64,000 nt of DNA from positions 744,001 to 808,000 of the forward strand of contig NZ_WHUF01000002.1 in the NCBI RefSeq assembly GCF_009380165.1, written 5' to 3'. The position numbers and the translations under genes were made by a program. This DNA is from Rugamonas rivuli (GTDB lineage Bacteria > Pseudomonadota > Gammaproteobacteria > Burkholderiales > Burkholderiaceae_D). Each line of letters starts with the position of its first letter. The stretch's first letter is position 1. Of this stretch, positions 9,347-16,813 are shown in pieces. The notes under the pieces were generated by a model that was given only the letters and a program-made list of their open reading frames with translations, had not been told where the DNA came from and ran no database searches.

Positions 9347-9943
9347 TTACATCTTGCGGCGGCGCCGCGCCATCAGCAGCACGGCCGGCAAGCCCAGGCC
9401 CAGCATGGCGATGGTGGCTGGTTCGGGCACCGGGGCGGCCGCCAGGAAGCCGCGTATTTCGCCGCCCGGGTAGCGCTCGCTGTGGATGTTGAGGTAGGCC
9501 TCGCCGGCGTTCAATCCGGCCGCGAAGGCCGCTTCGGCGCCGGCCGTGGTGCCGCCGTGGCTGGTGAGGAAGGCCGGGTTCCAGCTGGCCGTCAACGAGG
9601 TGTTGTAGGTGTTGGTGTAGGCGCCGCTTGTTACGCCCATTGGGAAGCCGCCGAAGGTCGGCACTTCGGTCGCCACGCCGGCGACGCCGGCGCCGGGTGT
9701 GGTGGTGCAGCAATGGATGTGGGAGAGGGTGCTCGGCAAGATCAGGCCGCTGAAGGCGACGTCCACTTCCAGTATGTGGCTGGCGGTGTCGAACTTGACG
9801 ACCGCCGCGCCGATGGCAGGTGAGGTGTTGGGCGGCGATTCCTGCGGGCCGGTGAGGATGGCGGTGTAGTTGGTGGCGCTGGCTGTTATGGCAGTCAGCA
9901 GCAGGGCGGCCGCCGCCGTGCAGTTGCGGATACGCTGGTTCAT
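9347..9943 (-). CDS. CHRD domain protein with PEP-CTERM sorting signal
   Basis: A 198-residue exported protein. It has a Sec signal (MNQRIRNCTAAAALLLTAITASA) and a CHRD-type beta domain (about 25-165) with NYTAILTGPQESPPNTSPAIGAAVVKFD, the central HIHCCTTTPGAGVAGVATEVPTFGGF region and NIHSERYPGGEIRGFL. The C-terminal PEP-CTERM signal reads VPEPATIAMLGLGL, followed by hydrophobic residues and RRRRKM. PEP-CTERM proteins are handled by exosortase, usually in exopolysaccharide-producing bacteria; no exosortase gene lies in this window. Its stop codon abuts that of the convergent hydrolase with no gap. The function of CHRD domains in bacteria is not settled. Confidence 0.88.
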   Translation of the reverse strand: MNQRIRNCTAAAALLLTAITASATNYTAILTGPQESPPNTSPAIGAAVVKFDTASHILEVDVAFSGLILPSTLSHIHCCTTTPGAGVAGVATEVPTFGGFPMGVTSGAYTNTYNTSLTASWNPAFLTSHGGTTAGAEAAFAAGLNAGEAYLNIHSERYPGGEIRGFLAAAPVPEPATIAMLGLGLPAVLLMARRRRKM

Positions 9944-10001
9944 CTTGCTCCCCTCCTTATTCTTGATGACAGTTAGAGAGGGCTGGGGCGTGGAAGTTCG
10001 G

Positions 10002-10547
10002 TCAGCGATGCAGTTTTTCGCAGAAATCGTGCAGTAATTTTTCGCCTTCGGGCCAGGGGCCGTAGCCGGCGTCGCCGTTGATGTGGCCGGCGTTGCCGAT
10101 CTCGACGTAGCCGCTGCCCCAGGCTTGCGCGAACTGGCGGGCGCGCTGCGGGCTGACGTATTGGTCGTCGCTGCTGGCGATCACCAGGCTGGGGAAGGGC
10201 AGGCGTTGCAGCAGCATGGGCTGGAAGCCGGTGGTGCAGTCGGGGTAGCTGGGGGCGTCGGTGTCGCTGGGGGCGACCAGGAAGGCGCCGGCGATTTTCA
10301 ATTGCGAGCCGGAGGCGGCCCAGCGGCCGACCAGCGAGCAGCTCAGGCTGTGCGCGGCCAGCACCGGCGGGCGCTTGCATTGCGCGATGGCGGCTTCCAG
10401 TTCGGCTACCCATTCGGTGCTGTCGGGCGTGTCCCAGTCGCGGTGCGGGACGCGGACCCAGTGCGGATATTTAAGTTCCCATTGCGATTGCCAGTGGGCG
10501 GGGCCGGAGTTCCACAGGCCGGCCAGGGTCAGTACTTCGTAGTCCAT
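10002..10547 (-). CDS. RBBP9/YdeN family alpha/beta hydrolase
   Basis: A 181-residue single-domain serine hydrolase. The family signature is visible: an N-terminal LAGLWNSGPAHWQSQWE region, a nucleophile elbow AAHSLSCSLVGRWA (Ser in H-S-L-S in place of the common G-x-S-x-G), the acid region IASSDDQYVSPQRARQFAQAWG, and a terminal His in GNAGHINGDAGYG. It has no signal peptide, so it is cytosolic. The length and the DxQY segment match RBBP9-like proteins, whose natural substrates are poorly known. It is a single gene with a 58-bp gap to the CHRD gene. Confidence 0.85.
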   Translation of the reverse strand: MDYEVLTLAGLWNSGPAHWQSQWELKYPHWVRVPHRDWDTPDSTEWVAELEAAIAQCKRPPVLAAHSLSCSLVGRWAASGSQLKIAGAFLVAPSDTDAPSYPDCTTGFQPMLLQRLPFPSLVIASSDDQYVSPQRARQFAQAWGSGYVEIGNAGHINGDAGYGPWPEGEKLLHDFCEKLHR

Positions 10548-10645
10548 GCGGGTTCCTTGCTGGGTAAGATGGTGTTTATCTTACTTCGGCGGGGGGCGCT
10601 TGTTTTGCCGGCGCTGGCAGTTTGCGCAAGCGTGGACAAATGTCT

Positions 10646-11215
10646 TCAATCGAATGCGACGTCTTCCAGGCGGAAGCGGTATTTTCTACGCTCGGGCTCG
10701 GTCCAGCTTGGGCCGGGGACGGTGTTGCGCGGTGGCTGCGGCATGGAGGGATTTGGCTCGGCGACCGGGGCGGCGGCGGCCGGAGTGGCGGCAGAGGTGG
10801 CTGCGGCGCGGGCCAGTTCGCGGCGGCGCGCGTCGGCCATTTTCCAGTTCTTTTCGCCGGGCATGCGAATGGAGATGTCTTGCCACGCGTTGCGCACGCT
10901 GTCGGCGTAGCCGCTGGCGAATTGGTTGGGCGAGATGGCGCGGCCTTTGTACATGATCTGGTCGCCTTCGACGATGGCGTATTCATGGTCGCCGCGGTAG
11001 GCCATGCGCAACCATGTGCCTTCGGGCAGGAACAGCGTTTTCCATTGGTAGCCGCGCGGTGCGGCTGGCGGTGCTTCGCTTGGGGCCGCGAGCCATAGCC
11101 GGATCGCGGCGTCGACGGCTTCGGCTGGATCGATGGTGGCGCCGGTTTCGCGCAGCCGCTCCATCAGCGCGAGTAGGGTGGTGGGGCAGACCTGCACGCT
11201 CGTTGTGGCAAACAT
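10646..11215 (-). CDS. Hypothetical protein with RAMA-like region
   Basis: I do not recognise this 189-residue protein with confidence. The N-terminal 45 residues form a predicted helical segment (LLALMERLRETGATIDPAEAVDAAIRLWL). Residues about 55-125 (LFLPEGTWLRMAYRGDHEYAIVEG, then MYKGRAISPNQFA and RNAWQDISIRMPG) resemble the small beta domain of the RAMA/DUF4357 type seen in restriction-linked proteins. A Pro/Ala-rich tail and a basic end (PERRKYRFRLEDV) follow. Its upstream region (11229-11307) holds a perfect 17-bp inverted repeat plus extra copies of the same CTACTGA core, suggesting tight specific control, perhaps by itself. It has no membrane segment or signal peptide. Confidence 0.55.
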   Translation of the reverse strand: MFATTSVQVCPTTLLALMERLRETGATIDPAEAVDAAIRLWLAAPSEAPPAAPRGYQWKTLFLPEGTWLRMAYRGDHEYAIVEGDQIMYKGRAISPNQFASGYADSVRNAWQDISIRMPGEKNWKMADARRRELARAAATSAATPAAAAPVAEPNPSMPQPPRNTVPGPSWTEPERRKYRFRLEDVAFD

Positions 11216-11228
11216 ACTGTTCTCCTTA

Positions 11229-11323
11229 CTGAAATCTACTGAATTCTGCTGCTGGCTACTGAGTTAGACCGGTGCAGTAGCAGGAAGTTCAATTCAGTAG
11301 ATTTCAGGAGAAGATTCAGTAGG
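11229..11323. promoter_or_regulatory. Cluster of CTACTGA-type repeats with a perfect 17-bp inverted repeat
   Basis: CTGAAATCTACTGAATT (11229-11245) is the exact reverse complement of 11291-11307. Further half-sites of the same core occur between and beyond the arms (CTACTGA near 11256-11262, ATTCAGTAG at about 11314-11322). The cluster lies just upstream of the unknown minus-strand gene and downstream of kynA. Array-like half-sites suggest an operator for a regulator of that gene; a simple attenuation hairpin is the alternative. Confidence 0.6.
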
Positions 11324-11376
11324 TTTGCTAGAAGGAGAATGCGGTACTACCCATGGTGTGTATTCTCGCGGCAATC

Positions 11377-12240
11377 TCAGAGGGCGGTGCGCAGGGCGAA
11401 CAGTTCCGGGAAGAGCACTACGTCGAGCATCTTGCGCAGGTAGCTGACGCCGGCTGTGCCGCCGGTGCCGGTCTTGAAGCCGATGATGCGCTCGACCGTG
11501 GTGACATGGCGGAAGCGCCAGAAGCGGAACGCGGTCTCCAGGTCGACCAGCTTTTCGGCCAGTTCGTACAGCGCCCAGTAGCGGCTTGGGTCGCGGTAGA
11601 CTTCCAGCCATGCTTCCTTGACGGATTCGTCGGCGGCGGTCGGCAGCGTCCAGTCGGCGTTGAGGCGCTCGGCGGAGACGGGCAGGCCGTTGCGGGCCAG
11701 CAGCTTGATCGCTTCGTCGTAGACCGATGGCTCGCGCAGCGCCTTGTCCAGCACGGCAAACGCGTCGGGCGCGGTGGTGTGGACGTTGAGCAGGGCGGCA
11801 TTCTTGTTGCCGAGGATGAATTCGATCTCGCGGTACTGGTAGGACTGGAAGCCCGACGATGCGCCCAGGTAGGGGCGGATGGCGGTGTATTCCGGCGGCG
11901 TCATCGTGGCGAGCACGTCCCATGCGTGCACCAGCTGGTCCATGATGCGGGCCACGCGGGCCAGCATCTTGAAGGCCGGCGCCAGATCGTCCGATTGCAG
12001 ATGGGCGCGTACCGCGTGCATTTCGTGCAGCATCAGCTTCATCCATAGTTCGCTGGTCTGGTGCTGGACGATGAACAGCATTTCATTGTGGTTGGGCGAC
12101 AGCGGGTGCTGGGCGGTGAGGATCTGGTCCAGGCCCAGGTAGTCGCCGTAGCTCATCTTGTTGCTGAAGTCCATATCCGCGCCGTGCCACTGCGCATCGG
12201 AGGCGTGCATCGGGCAGCCGGTTTCTTTGGAATCGCTCAT
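11377..12240 (-). CDS. kynA: Tryptophan 2,3-dioxygenase
   Basis: Haem enzyme of 287 residues that opens the indole ring of L-tryptophan to give N-formylkynurenine, the first step of the kynurenine pathway. Family motifs are present: [20 protein letters not shown] near the N-terminus, [22 protein letters not shown] (substrate pocket and dimer helices), [20 protein letters not shown], and the haem-proximal region [25 protein letters not shown], whose His in RFRHV is the likely axial ligand. The N-terminal extension with [18 protein letters not shown] is common in beta-proteobacteria. It lies 29 bp downstream of kynU on the same strand, so the two are an operon. The formamidase gene kynB, often third in this operon, is not in the window. 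Confidence 0.96.
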   Translation of the reverse strand: MSDSKETGCPMHASDAQWHGADMDFSNKMSYGDYLGLDQILTAQHPLSPNHNEMLFIVQHQTSELWMKLMLHEMHAVRAHLQSDDLAPAFKMLARVARIMDQLVHAWDVLATMTPPEYTAIRPYLGASSGFQSYQYREIEFILGNKNAALLNVHTTAPDAFAVLDKALREPSVYDEAIKLLARNGLPVSAERLNADWTLPTAADESVKEAWLEVYRDPSRYWALYELAEKLVDLETAFRFWRFRHVTTVERIIGFKTGTGGTAGVSYLRKMLDVVLFPELFALRTAL

Positions 12241-12269
12241 ATCGTTTATCTCGTTATTAAGTCACGCGT

Positions 12270-13526
12270 TCAGGTCACGGCATCGCGCTTGGCGTCGACG
12301 TTGTAGTCCTTGCGGTCCAGAATGTCGCGCAGGATCTCGACCGCGTCCCAGACGTCGGCAAAGCTGGTGTACAGCGGCGTGAAGCCGAAGCGCATGATGG
12401 CCGGTTCACGGTAGTCGCCGATGACGCCGCGCGCGATCAGCGCCGTCATCACCGCGTAGCCGTGCGGATGGGTGAAGCTGACCTGGCTGCCTCGGCGCGC
12501 ATGTTCGCGCGGCGTGACCAGGCCCAGCGGATGATCGGCGCAGCGCTGTTCGACCAGGGTGATGAACAGGTCGGTCAGGGCCAGCGACTTGGCGCGGATG
12601 GCGGCCATGCTGGTCTGGTCGAACACGTCCAGGCCGCATTCGACCATGGCCAGCGACACTACCGGCTGGGTGCCGCACAGCGCGCGGCCGATGCCGTCGG
12701 CGGGGGCGAAGTCGGGCGCCATGGCGAATGGCGCGGCATGCCCCCACCACCCCGACAACGGCTGGCGGAAGGCGGCCTGGTGCCTGCGCGGCACCCAGAT
12801 GAAGGCCGGCGAACCGGGGCCGCCGTTCAGGTATTTATACGTGCAGCCCACCGCGAGGTCGGCGCCGTCGTCGTTCAGGGCGACCGGCACCGCGCCGGCC
12901 GAGTGCGCCAGATCCCAGACGATCAGCGCGCCGGCGGCGTGGGCCAGGGCGCTGGTGGCGCGCATGTCGTGCTGGTAGCCGGTGCGGTAGTTGACGTGGG
13001 TGAGCATGACGACGGCGGTGTCGGCGCCGATGGCGGCCGGCAGTTCTTCCACCGAGTCGACCAGCTTGACGCTGTAGCCGCGCTCCAGCCAGCTGCTCAG
13101 GCCCTGGGCCATATAGATGTCGGTGGGGAAGTTGGAGCGTTCGGTGACGATCACGCGGCGTGCCTGGCGGGCCGGGTCCGGATCGGCAGCCTGCATGTGC
13201 AGGGCGGCGGCCAGGGCCTTGAACAGGTTGACCGAAGTGGTGTCGGTGACGACCACTTCGCCGTCGGCGGCGCCGATCAGCGGCGCCAGGCGGTTGCCCA
13301 GGCGCTTGGGCAGGTCGAACCAGCCGGCGGTGTTCCAGCTGCGGATCAGGTCATGGCCCCATTCCTGGGCGATCACCTGCTGGGCGCGGGGCAGCGCGGC
13401 CTTGGGACGGGCGCCTAAAGAGTTGCCATCCAGATAAATCACATGCGGCGGCAGGTCGAACTGGTCGCGCAGGGCGGCGAGCGGATCTTGCGCGTCGCGG
13501 GCCAGGCAGTCGTTGCGAGTTGTCAT
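12270..13526 (-). CDS. kynU: Kynureninase
   Basis: PLP enzyme of 418 residues, the family length. It cleaves L-kynurenine to anthranilate and alanine. The N-terminus [16 protein letters not shown] is the family signature. The phosphate-binding [19 protein letters not shown], the PLP-stacking region [11 protein letters not shown], the Asp motif [15 protein letters not shown] and the Schiff-base K231 in [16 protein letters not shown] are all in place. It is the first gene of a kynU-kynA operon with a 29-bp gap. The pathway product anthranilate can feed catabolism or quinolone-type metabolites. The 584-bp region upstream separates it from the divergent flagellar master operon. Confidence 0.96.
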   Translation of the reverse strand: MTTRNDCLARDAQDPLAALRDQFDLPPHVIYLDGNSLGARPKAALPRAQQVIAQEWGHDLIRSWNTAGWFDLPKRLGNRLAPLIGAADGEVVVTDTTSVNLFKALAAALHMQAADPDPARQARRVIVTERSNFPTDIYMAQGLSSWLERGYSVKLVDSVEELPAAIGADTAVVMLTHVNYRTGYQHDMRATSALAHAAGALIVWDLAHSAGAVPVALNDDGADLAVGCTYKYLNGGPGSPAFIWVPRRHQAAFRQPLSGWWGHAAPFAMAPDFAPADGIGRALCGTQPVVSLAMVECGLDVFDQTSMAAIRAKSLALTDLFITLVEQRCADHPLGLVTPREHARRGSQVSFTHPHGYAVMTALIARGVIGDYREPAIMRFGFTPLYTSFADVWDAVEILRDILDRKDYNVDAKRDAVT

Positions 13527-13701
13527 TGTGTAACTTTCTTGCAGGGTAGGTGGAATGCTTTAGGCTTCAATAAGTTGCCAGTGTAACCTGAAAAACCTGG
13601 CGACGGACCCTGTGCGGGGCCGGTCATCGGGCCGCAAACCAGCATGAATGCAGGGTTTGCGACTTTTTTTAAATTATTTTCGTTTTTTTTCAAAAAAACC
13701 C

Positions 13702-13728
13702 TAAAGTTCCCCAAAACGCTGCCGTTAC
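13702..13728 (+). promoter_or_regulatory. FliA (sigma28)-like promoter, distal copy
   Basis: TAAAGTTC, exactly 11 bases, then GCCGTTAC, close to the FliA consensus TAAAGTTT-N11-GCCGATAA. It lies about 390 bp before the flhD start. The surrounding 36 bp are repeated 108 bp downstream with few changes. Confidence 0.65.
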
Positions 13729-13809
13729 CAGTTTCATGATGAGCGGAAAAGCGCCATCAGGTGGCAAGACGGAAGTCGAAAATACTTCAAAATATTTTTG
13801 CGGAAACCC

Positions 13810-13836
13810 TAAAGTTCCTCGAAATGCTGCCGTAAC
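13810..13836 (+). promoter_or_regulatory. FliA (sigma28)-like promoter, proximal copy
   Basis: TAAAGTTC, exactly 11 bases, then GCCGTAAC. It is the second copy of the distal element, 108 bp downstream, on the flhD-reading strand. Conserved bases extend beyond the -35/-10 (AAACCC before and GCTGCC through the -10), consistent with duplication. Confidence 0.65.
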
Positions 13837-13959
13837 CGGGTTAGATGTAGCAAAAAAGAGTCGCCGTACAGACTATTTTTCGTTTCACGACAGGACTTTT
13901 TTGAAGATCTTGGACCTTATGAAACCCGCGCCGCAAGGGCGTGGATGAGCGATCTGCGA

Positions 13960-13978
13960 GTGTTTGTCAGACAAACAC
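13960..13978. promoter_or_regulatory. Palindrome in the flhDC upstream region
   Basis: GTGTTTGTC and GACAAACAC form a perfect 9-bp inverted repeat around a single A. It lies between the FliA-like promoters and flhD, where a repressor or activator dimer could bind. Confidence 0.4.
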
Positions 13979-14007
13979 CGACGGGTCGTGCCCGCTATTT
14001 CCCGACG

Positions 14008-14041
14008 AAAAATACGGAGGACATCCTCTACTCGTATTTTT
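14008..14041 (+). promoter_or_regulatory. Stem-loop in the flhDC leader
   Basis: AAAAATACG (14008-14016) pairs with CGTATTTTT (14033-14041). Inside, GAGG/CCTC forms a second stem closing an ACAT loop, with a TACT bulge on the right side. GGA-containing stem-loops are typical CsrA-type binding sites, and flhDC leaders are CsrA targets in enterics; that link here is inference. Confidence 0.45.
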
Positions 14042-14116
14042 GTTGCTCCCGCAGAATGTATCTCACTGGAAACGCAATTGTGTTCCGCAGTGCAGATCAC
14101 GGACTAGGAGATGGAA

Positions 14117-14434
14117 ATGACCGCTAACGATATGATGGCTGAAATTCGCGACGCCAACCTGAGCTACCTGATGTTGGCCCAGCAGATGATACGCGCCGAC
14201 AAAGTCACCGCGATCTTCCGCCTTGGCATCGCCGCAGAGATCGCCGACCTGATCGAGGGCATGAGCAACGCCCAGATCCTGAAACTGGCAGGCGGCAACA
14301 TGATGCTGGCCCGCTTCCGCTTCGACGACAGCGCCATCCTGTCGATGCTGACCAACTACAATAAAGACCGGGTGCTGGCCCAGTCGCACGCCGCCATCCT
14401 GATGGCCGGCCAGGCCGTCGAAGAAATCGCTTAA
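14117..14434 (+). CDS. flhD: Flagellar transcriptional regulator FlhD
   Basis: A 105-residue subunit of the FlhD4C2 master activator of flagellar class II genes. The helical core is recognisable ([52 protein letters not shown]). The start was set at the ATG at 14117: AGGAG at 14106-14110 touches the earlier ATG at 14111 with no spacing, but stands 6 bases before 14117. The E. coli-type Cys that forms the inter-subunit disulfide is not evident. It is followed 26 bp later by flhC. Transcription is probably driven from the region with two FliA-like promoters, which would give feedback from the flagellar sigma factor. Confidence 0.95.
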   Translation: MTANDMMAEIRDANLSYLMLAQQMIRADKVTAIFRLGIAAEIADLIEGMSNAQILKLAGGNMMLARFRFDDSAILSMLTNYNKDRVLAQSHAAILMAGQAVEEIA

Positions 14435-14460
14435 TTGAGCAGCCGCCCGGAGCACAGATC

Positions 14461-15006
14461 ATGACCAAGAAAAGCGTAGTGACGGAAGCCCAGGAAATCC
14501 AGCTGGCCATCGAACTGATACAGCTGGGCGCGCGCCTGCAACTGCTGGAGTCGGAAGTGTCGCTGTCGCGCGAACGCCTGCTCAAGCTGTATAAGGAACT
14601 CAAGGGCGTGTCGCCGCCGAAGGGCATGCTGCCGTTTTCCACCGACTGGTTCCTGACCTGGCAGCCGAACATCCACGCTTCGCTGTTCATCAACATCCAT
14701 AAATTCCTGACCGAGCACGCCGGCGCCACCGGCATCGAGGCGGTCATGAAAGCCTACAAGCTGTACCTGGAGCAAATGCCGCCGGAAGCGGGCGAGGAGC
14801 CGCTGCTGTCGCTGACCCGCGCCTGGACGCTGGTGCGCTTCTTTAGCAGCCGCATGCTGGAACTGGCGCCGTGCGGCAAGTGCCAGGGCAAGTTCGTGGT
14901 CAACTGCATGGACTTGAACGGCAGCTATGTCTGCGGCCTGTGCCACATGCCTTCGCGCGCCGGCAAGACCAAGAAGGCGCGCGACGCCGACGCTCTGGCC
15001 GCGTGA
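14461..15006 (+). CDS. flhC: Flagellar transcriptional regulator FlhC
   Basis: A 181-residue DNA-binding partner of FlhD. The four zinc-ligand cysteines are present as C138-x2-C141 (PCGKC) and C158-x2-C161 (VCGLC), matching the E. coli arrangement. The N-terminal helical part ([35 protein letters not shown]) and the [18 protein letters not shown] segment are typical. It is cotranscribed with flhD, and its stop overlaps the GTG start of the following methyltransferase by four bases (GTGA). Confidence 0.96.
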   Translation: MTKKSVVTEAQEIQLAIELIQLGARLQLLESEVSLSRERLLKLYKELKGVSPPKGMLPFSTDWFLTWQPNIHASLFINIHKFLTEHAGATGIEAVMKAYKLYLEQMPPEAGEEPLLSLTRAWTLVRFFSSRMLELAPCGKCQGKFVVNCMDLNGSYVCGLCHMPSRAGKTKKARDADALAA

Positions 15007-15800
15007 ACCGGCCGTCCCGCCCCGACTCCTATCTCCGGCGCCTGGCCCGCGCGCCCGCCGTGCGGGCGCTGCTGATCCAGTGCGGCGCCGCGCCCCTGAC
15101 CCTGGCCATCCTGTACGTGATGGCCAGTTTCCGTTTTGACGTCGACGGCCGCAGCCTGGTGCTGGTGCAGGGTCTGCTCGCGGCCGGCCTGAGCTGGAAG
15201 CTGGGCCTGGCCGTGTGGTGGCGCGCGATCCAGTTGCTGTTCCCGGCCGCGCTGCTGGCGGCGCTGGCGCTGCAGCTGCCGCCGTGGCTGTTCCTGGCGG
15301 CCTTCCTGATTTTACTGGGCCTGTACTGGTCGACTTTCCGCACCCAGGTGCCGTACTACCCGTCGCGTCCGGCGGTCTGGGATGCGGTACGTCAAGTGCT
15401 GCCGCCGCCGGCCGCCGGCCAGCCCCTGCGCGTGATCGATATCGGCAGCGGCCTGGGCGGACTGGTGCTGTACCTGGCGCGCCAGCGGCCCGACGCCGAG
15501 TGCTGCGGCATCGAACTGGCGCCGCTGCCGTGGCTGGCCAGCCGCTTGCGCGCCGCGCTGGCCGGCGGCCGCGCCCGCTTCACGCTGGGCGATTACGAGC
15601 GGCTCGACTTCGCGCAATACGAGCTGGTCTTCGCCTACCTGTCGCCGGCCGCGATGGACGGCCTGTGGCGCAAGGCCGCCGCCGAAATGCGTCCCGGCGC
15701 CATGCTGATCAGCTACGAGTTTGCCATCCACGCCCGCGCGCCCGATCAGACCATTCACGCCACAGAGGGCGGGGCCGCCCTCTACATATGGTACTTTTAA
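15003..15800 (+). CDS. Membrane-anchored class I SAM-dependent methyltransferase
   Basis: A 265-residue protein. The start is a GTG at 15003 overlapping the flhC stop as GTGA, which implies translational coupling; no ATG precedes the domain. Residues about 25-105 hold three hydrophobic segments ([58 protein letters not shown]). The Rossmann methyltransferase domain follows: SAM motif [17 protein letters not shown], acidic loop [11 protein letters not shown], motif II-like [11 protein letters not shown] and [13 protein letters not shown]. The substrate is unknown. Its position between flhC and motA suggests an envelope or motility role, but many beta-proteobacterial flagellar clusters carry it without a known function. 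Confidence 0.8.
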   Translation: MNRPSRPDSYLRRLARAPAVRALLIQCGAAPLTLAILYVMASFRFDVDGRSLVLVQGLLAAGLSWKLGLAVWWRAIQLLFPAALLAALALQLPPWLFLAAFLILLGLYWSTFRTQVPYYPSRPAVWDAVRQVLPPPAAGQPLRVIDIGSGLGGLVLYLARQRPDAECCGIELAPLPWLASRLRAALAGGRARFTLGDYERLDFAQYELVFAYLSPAAMDGLWRKAAAEMRPGAMLISYEFAIHARAPDQTIHATEGGAALYIWYF

Positions 15801-15870
15801 GCATCATTTCGCGTTATTCTCTTGCCCGCTCCCCCCGAGTCACGCTATTGTAGTTCTACATGTAAATTTA

Positions 15871-15911
15871 TTGAAAACGGCCGTTTGTTAGGTATGATGC
15901 GTGCCGTTTTC
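15871..15911 (+). promoter_or_regulatory. Sigma70-like promoter inside an inverted repeat, upstream of motA
   Basis: TTGAAA (15871-15876), 16 bases, TATGAT (15893-15898). The -10 region is bracketed by a perfect inverted repeat GAAAACGGC (15873-15881) and GCCGTTTTC (15903-15911), whose left arm overlaps the -35. This could let a dimeric repressor cover the promoter of the motA operon. Confidence 0.55.
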
Positions 15912-15931
15912 ATTCTGGGGAGTCAGCGCGC

Positions 15932-16792
15932 TTGTTAGTCATAATTGGATATGTAGTGGTCTGCGTCGGCGTGTTCGGCGGCTTCGCCATGAACGGCGGG
16001 CATCTGGCCGCGCTGCTGCAGCCGCTGGAGCTGGTGATGATCGGCGGCGGCGCGCTGGGCGCCTTCCTGGTCGGTAACAACGGCAAGGCGCTGAAAGCCA
16101 CGCTGGCCGCCGTGCCGACGCTGTTCAAGGGTTCGCGCTACACCAAGGACTTGTACATGGAGTTGATGTCGCTGCTGTTCGACGTCCTCTCCAAGGTGCG
16201 CAAGGAAGGCTTGATGTCGATCGAAGGCGATATCGACAGCCCGGAGCAAAGTCCGCTGTTCAGCAAGTATCCGAGCGTGCTGGAAGACCACCACATCGTC
16301 GAGTTCATGACCGATTACCTGCGCCTGATGGTGTCGGGGAATATGGATGCGTTCCAGATCGAGAACCTGATGGACAACGAGATCGACACCCACCACCACG
16401 AGCACGCCGTGCCGGCGCATGCCATCGCCAAGCTGGGCGACGGCATGCCGGCGTTCGGCATCGTGGCGGCGGTGATGGGCGTGGTGCACACGATGGAATC
16501 GGTGGGCTTGCCGCCGGCCGAGCTGGGCATCCTGATCGCCCACGCGCTGGTCGGCACCTTCCTCGGGATTCTGCTGGCCTACGGCTTCGTCGGCCCGCTG
16601 GCCAGCCTGCTGGAACAAAAGCTCGATGAATCGACCAAGATGTACCAGTGCGTCAAGGTCACGCTGCTGGCCAGCCTGAACGGCTACGCGCCGGCGCTGG
16701 CGGTGGAATTCGGCCGCAAGGTGCTGTACTCGACCGAGCGCCCGACCTTCGCCGAGCTGGAAGACCATATCAAGAAATCGAAATCCAAGTGA
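15932..16792 (+). CDS. motA: Flagellar motor stator protein MotA
   Basis: A 286-residue inner-membrane stator subunit, about the E. coli length. The start is TTG at 15932, because the MotA N-terminus MLVIIGYVVVCVGVFGGF begins there and GGGGAG lies upstream at a suitable distance. Four membrane segments are visible: residues about 2-22, 30-50, 165-190 (KLGDGMPAFGIVAAVMGVVHTM) and 200-225 (GILIAHALVGTFLGILLAYGFVGPL). The large cytoplasmic loop between the second and third carries the charged residues that contact FliG. With MotB it forms the proton-driven stator. It is followed 21 bp later by motB. Confidence 0.96.
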   Translation: MLVIIGYVVVCVGVFGGFAMNGGHLAALLQPLELVMIGGGALGAFLVGNNGKALKATLAAVPTLFKGSRYTKDLYMELMSLLFDVLSKVRKEGLMSIEGDIDSPEQSPLFSKYPSVLEDHHIVEFMTDYLRLMVSGNMDAFQIENLMDNEIDTHHHEHAVPAHAIAKLGDGMPAFGIVAAVMGVVHTMESVGLPPAELGILIAHALVGTFLGILLAYGFVGPLASLLEQKLDESTKMYQCVKVTLLASLNGYAPALAVEFGRKVLYSTERPTFAELEDHIKKSKSK

Positions 16793-16813
16793 CAGCAACC
16801 TTAAGGAATCGCC

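Larger units (their letters stand above)
13527..14110. other. 584-bp gene-free region between kynU and flhD
   Basis: There is no credible gene here: short open frames lack ribosome sites and homologous features. The region is AT-rich relative to its neighbours. It holds two FliA-like promoters (listed separately), a palindrome at 13960-13978, and a long hairpin at 14008-14041 just before flhD. Several T/A runs near 13670-13700 look like promoter-spacer or bend-prone DNA. I see no clear kynU promoter on the minus strand. Confidence 0.6.

Noticed and set aside
13736..13948. Small open frame between kynU and flhD
   Set aside because: It overlaps the second FliA-like promoter, lacks a ribosome site and shows no domain.
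14111..14116. Earlier ATG as the flhD start
   Set aside because: The Shine-Dalgarno AGGAG touches this ATG directly, so it cannot be used well; the ATG at 14117 has correct spacing and gives the family N-terminus.
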